DNA from: TMED26 sp042088965
GTDB taxonomy: Bacteria > Pseudomonadota > Alphaproteobacteria > Thalassobaculales > Thalassobaculaceae
Direction: 5' to 3'
Assembly (NCBI GenBank): GCA_042088965.1
Contig: JBELLC010000071.1
Span: 1 to 15,617, forward strand
Length of the DNA: 15,617 nucleotides
The position numbers were made by a program, and so were the translations under genes. Each line of letters starts with the position of its first letter. Within the stretch, counting starts at the first letter, position 1. The notes below the pieces were generated by a model. The model had not been told where the DNA came from and made no database searches. It saw only the letters and a list, made by a program, of their open reading frames with translations. Below are positions 14,305 to 15,617 of this stretch, in pieces.

Positions 14305-15091
14305 ACGTGGAAAAAGGGTGACTTTTCGTGGCGGTGGTTTTGCCCCTGAAACCCGCCGCTGGGTTGGTTTCAGTGTATTTGTCAGTCTGATCTTTGTGAT
14401 CGAGTGGGGAACCAGGACCGGTTGGATTTCGGCATTATCGTTGCCGATCCCATCGGATGTATTGGCGACCTTTATTCAGCTTTATGAAAGTGGGCTTTTG
14501 TTTAAACACCTTGGCCCGAGTCTCTCCCGGCTGATCGTTGGGGCTGTCATTGGGATGAGCGTGGGCATTAGTCTTGGTGTGCTGATTGGCCTGTTTTCCT
14601 ATATACGATCAGGGCTTGTGCCGGTGGTGGCGGCACTTTTTCCAATCCCTAAAATTGCGCTTTTACCGCTTTTTGTGATTTGGTTCGGCATCGGCGAGGG
14701 CTCAAAATACGCTTTGATTGCCTTTGGGACCTTTACCCCGACGGTGGTGGCCACTTATGGCGCGGTCGATAACGTTGATCGAACGCTGATCCGAATGGGA
14801 CAGAGTTTTGGCCTGTCTTGGTGGTCCATTGTCCGCAAGATCGTCTTGCCTGGGGCGATGCCGGGAATTTTGTCTGGTCTGCGGATCAGCCTGGCCATCG
14901 CGATTATTCTTCTGGTTGCCGCAGAGATGCTTGGTGCGGAATATGGCATCGGTGCCTATATCCTTGAAGCAGGCGCTTTGTATGACTTGGAAAGGCTGTT
15001 TGTCGGGGTTGTTCTTCTCTCCTTACTTGGCGTTGTCGTGAGTGCCCTGATCAGCGCCATCGAACGCCGCCTGCTCCGATGGCGAATTTAA
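14297..15091 (+). CDS. ABC transporter permease (SsuC/TauC-like)
   Basis: A 264-residue inner-membrane permease with about six transmembrane helices (about 24-40, 77-99, 108-131, 137-153, 194-212, 232-255). The cytoplasmic coupling loop is present as RMGQSFGLSWWSIVRKIVLP (166-185), the EAA-like motif of BPD_transp_1 proteins, followed by GAMPGILSGLRISLAIA. FPIPKIALLPLFVIWFGIG is a signature of the nitrate/sulfonate/taurine permeases. The start lies inside the ATPase gene (eight-base overlap). The stop codon shares three bases with the stop of the convergent LrgB fragment, so there is no room for a terminator between them. Confidence 0.94.
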   Translation: MAERGKRVTFRGGGFAPETRRWVGFSVFVSLIFVIEWGTRTGWISALSLPIPSDVLATFIQLYESGLLFKHLGPSLSRLIVGAVIGMSVGISLGVLIGLFSYIRSGLVPVVAALFPIPKIALLPLFVIWFGIGEGSKYALIAFGTFTPTVVATYGAVDNVDRTLIRMGQSFGLSWWSIVRKIVLPGAMPGILSGLRISLAIAIILLVAAEMLGAEYGIGAYILEAGALYDLERLFVGVVLLSLLGVVVSALISAIERRLLRWRI

Positions 15092-15489
15092 ACCAGCCAG
15101 CCAACAAGGATAGGCACGATAAGGCTTGTGAGTAAGGCATTTAACGCCATGGCAATGCCTGCATATGCACCTGCTGTTGGGTTCACTTGAAAGGCACGGG
15201 CGGTGCCAATGCCGTGGGCAGCGACACCGACGGCAAAGCCGCGCGCCTGCCAATCTGAAACTTTCATCAAGTTCATCAATGGCGTTACTGTCATTGCCCC
15301 AATAATCCCCGTCAGGATGACCAATACCGCTGTCAGTGTTGGTATGCCGCCGATCGCCTCTGATATGCCGAGGGCCACAGGTGCTGTCGTTGATTTGGGG
15401 GCCAGCGACCGCAGCACCTCATCTGGCAAACCAAAGGCATCGGCCAAAAGAATAGCAGAGCCAGCAGCAACCACAGAGCCGATCAACAA
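15088..15489 (-). CDS. C-terminal half of an LrgB/CidB-family membrane protein (probably truncated)
   Basis: The open frame gives 133 residues matching the second half of LrgB (YohK/CidB) proteins: LAPKSTTAPVALGISEAIGG, LTGIIGA, RGFAVGVAAHGIGTARAF and a final ALNALLTSLIVPIL helix. These proteins are normally about 230 residues; LrgAB/CidAB have been linked to murein hydrolase control and, in some bacteria and plants, to pyruvate or glycolate export. Reading upstream in frame, another 17 codons (to a TAA at 15543-15541) still look like LrgB (TTLAPIFFTLLIGSVV), but the N-terminal half is missing and no ribosome binding site precedes the TTG at 15489. Deletion or rearrangement is likely, so it is probably a pseudogene. 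An assembly error at the window end is possible. Confidence 0.6.
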   Translation of the reverse strand: MLIGSVVAAGSAILLADAFGLPDEVLRSLAPKSTTAPVALGISEAIGGIPTLTAVLVILTGIIGAMTVTPLMNLMKVSDWQARGFAVGVAAHGIGTARAFQVNPTAGAYAGIAMALNALLTSLIVPILVGWLV

Positions 15490-15540
15490 TGTAAAAAAGA
15501 TCGGTGCGAGGGTTGTTTCGCTTGACTGACGTGGAGCGCG

Positions 15541-15617
15541 TTAAGCGCGCAAAGTGGTAAACCCATATTGCAAGACTTGCACAACGTGATCGCCGCTAAC
15601 GCCTTCCTTCTGCATGC
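15541..15617 (-). CDS. 3' end of an unidentified reading frame (partial)
   Basis: From the window edge the minus strand reads in frame MQKEGVSGDHVVQVLQYGFT then TLRA and TAA at 15543-15541. The composition looks protein-like, but the family is not recognised and only 24 codons are seen. It runs in the same frame as the LrgB fragment and directly precedes it, so the TAA marks the junction. Confidence 0.3.
   Translation of the reverse strand, partial: MQKEGVSGDHVVQVLQYGFTTLRA

Noticed and set aside
15531..15547. GCGCG-TTAAG-CGCGC hairpin as terminator of the partial frame
   Set aside because: Short stem, and no T-tract follows on the minus strand.

Overview
The window looks like a piece of an alphaproteobacterial chromosome, probably from a marine or other aquatic heterotroph. 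The reasons are moderate GC content, tight gene packing, a PlcP/Agt-type lipid-remodelling pair, an alphaproteobacterial-looking RecQ and a DUF2306-type membrane protein. The genus cannot be fixed from sequence alone. No rRNA, tRNA, CRISPR array or intact insertion sequence was seen.

Layout. (1) 11-1880, plus strand: a compact cluster of a nu-class-like glutathione S-transferase, a VOC/glyoxalase-fold protein and a DsbA-fold 2-hydroxychromene-2-carboxylate isomerase-like protein, suggesting glutathione-linked detoxification or catabolism. (2) 5740-1963, minus strand: a signalling operon with an exported molybdopterin-oxidoreductase-fold protein, a membrane hybrid histidine kinase (HisKA, HATPase, degenerate receiver, receiver, Hpt) and a stand-alone CheY-like receiver. 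A good sigma70-like promoter precedes it. (3) 5741-7122: a decayed area with a MATE-transporter remnant carrying two frameshifts, then a duplicated alpha/beta-barrel-like gene interrupted by an in-frame TGA, closed by a clear intrinsic terminator. (4) 7201-9042, plus: RecQ helicase. (5) 11962-9090, minus: a PlcP-type metallophosphoesterase translationally coupled to a GT4 glycosyltransferase that is fused to a complete DgkA-type diacylglycerol kinase, followed by a small DUF2306-type membrane protein. (6) 11978-12465: a divergent regulatory region with inverted repeats, a Pho-box-like site and a CRP/FNR-like site. (7) 12466-15091, plus: a three-gene NMT1/SsuA-like ABC importer (binding protein, ATPase, permease). 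(8) 15088-15617, minus: the C-terminal half of an LrgB protein without its N-terminal half, preceded by the tail of an unidentified reading frame.

The most interesting unit is the plcP-(glycosyltransferase::DgkA) operon. PlcP releases diacylglycerol from phospholipids, the glycosyltransferase would turn it into a glycolipid, and the fused kinase would turn it back into phosphatidic acid. Two competing consumers of the same lipid therefore sit on one polypeptide, made next to the enzyme that supplies it. This suggests a built-in switch or salvage route in phosphate-sparing membrane remodelling.
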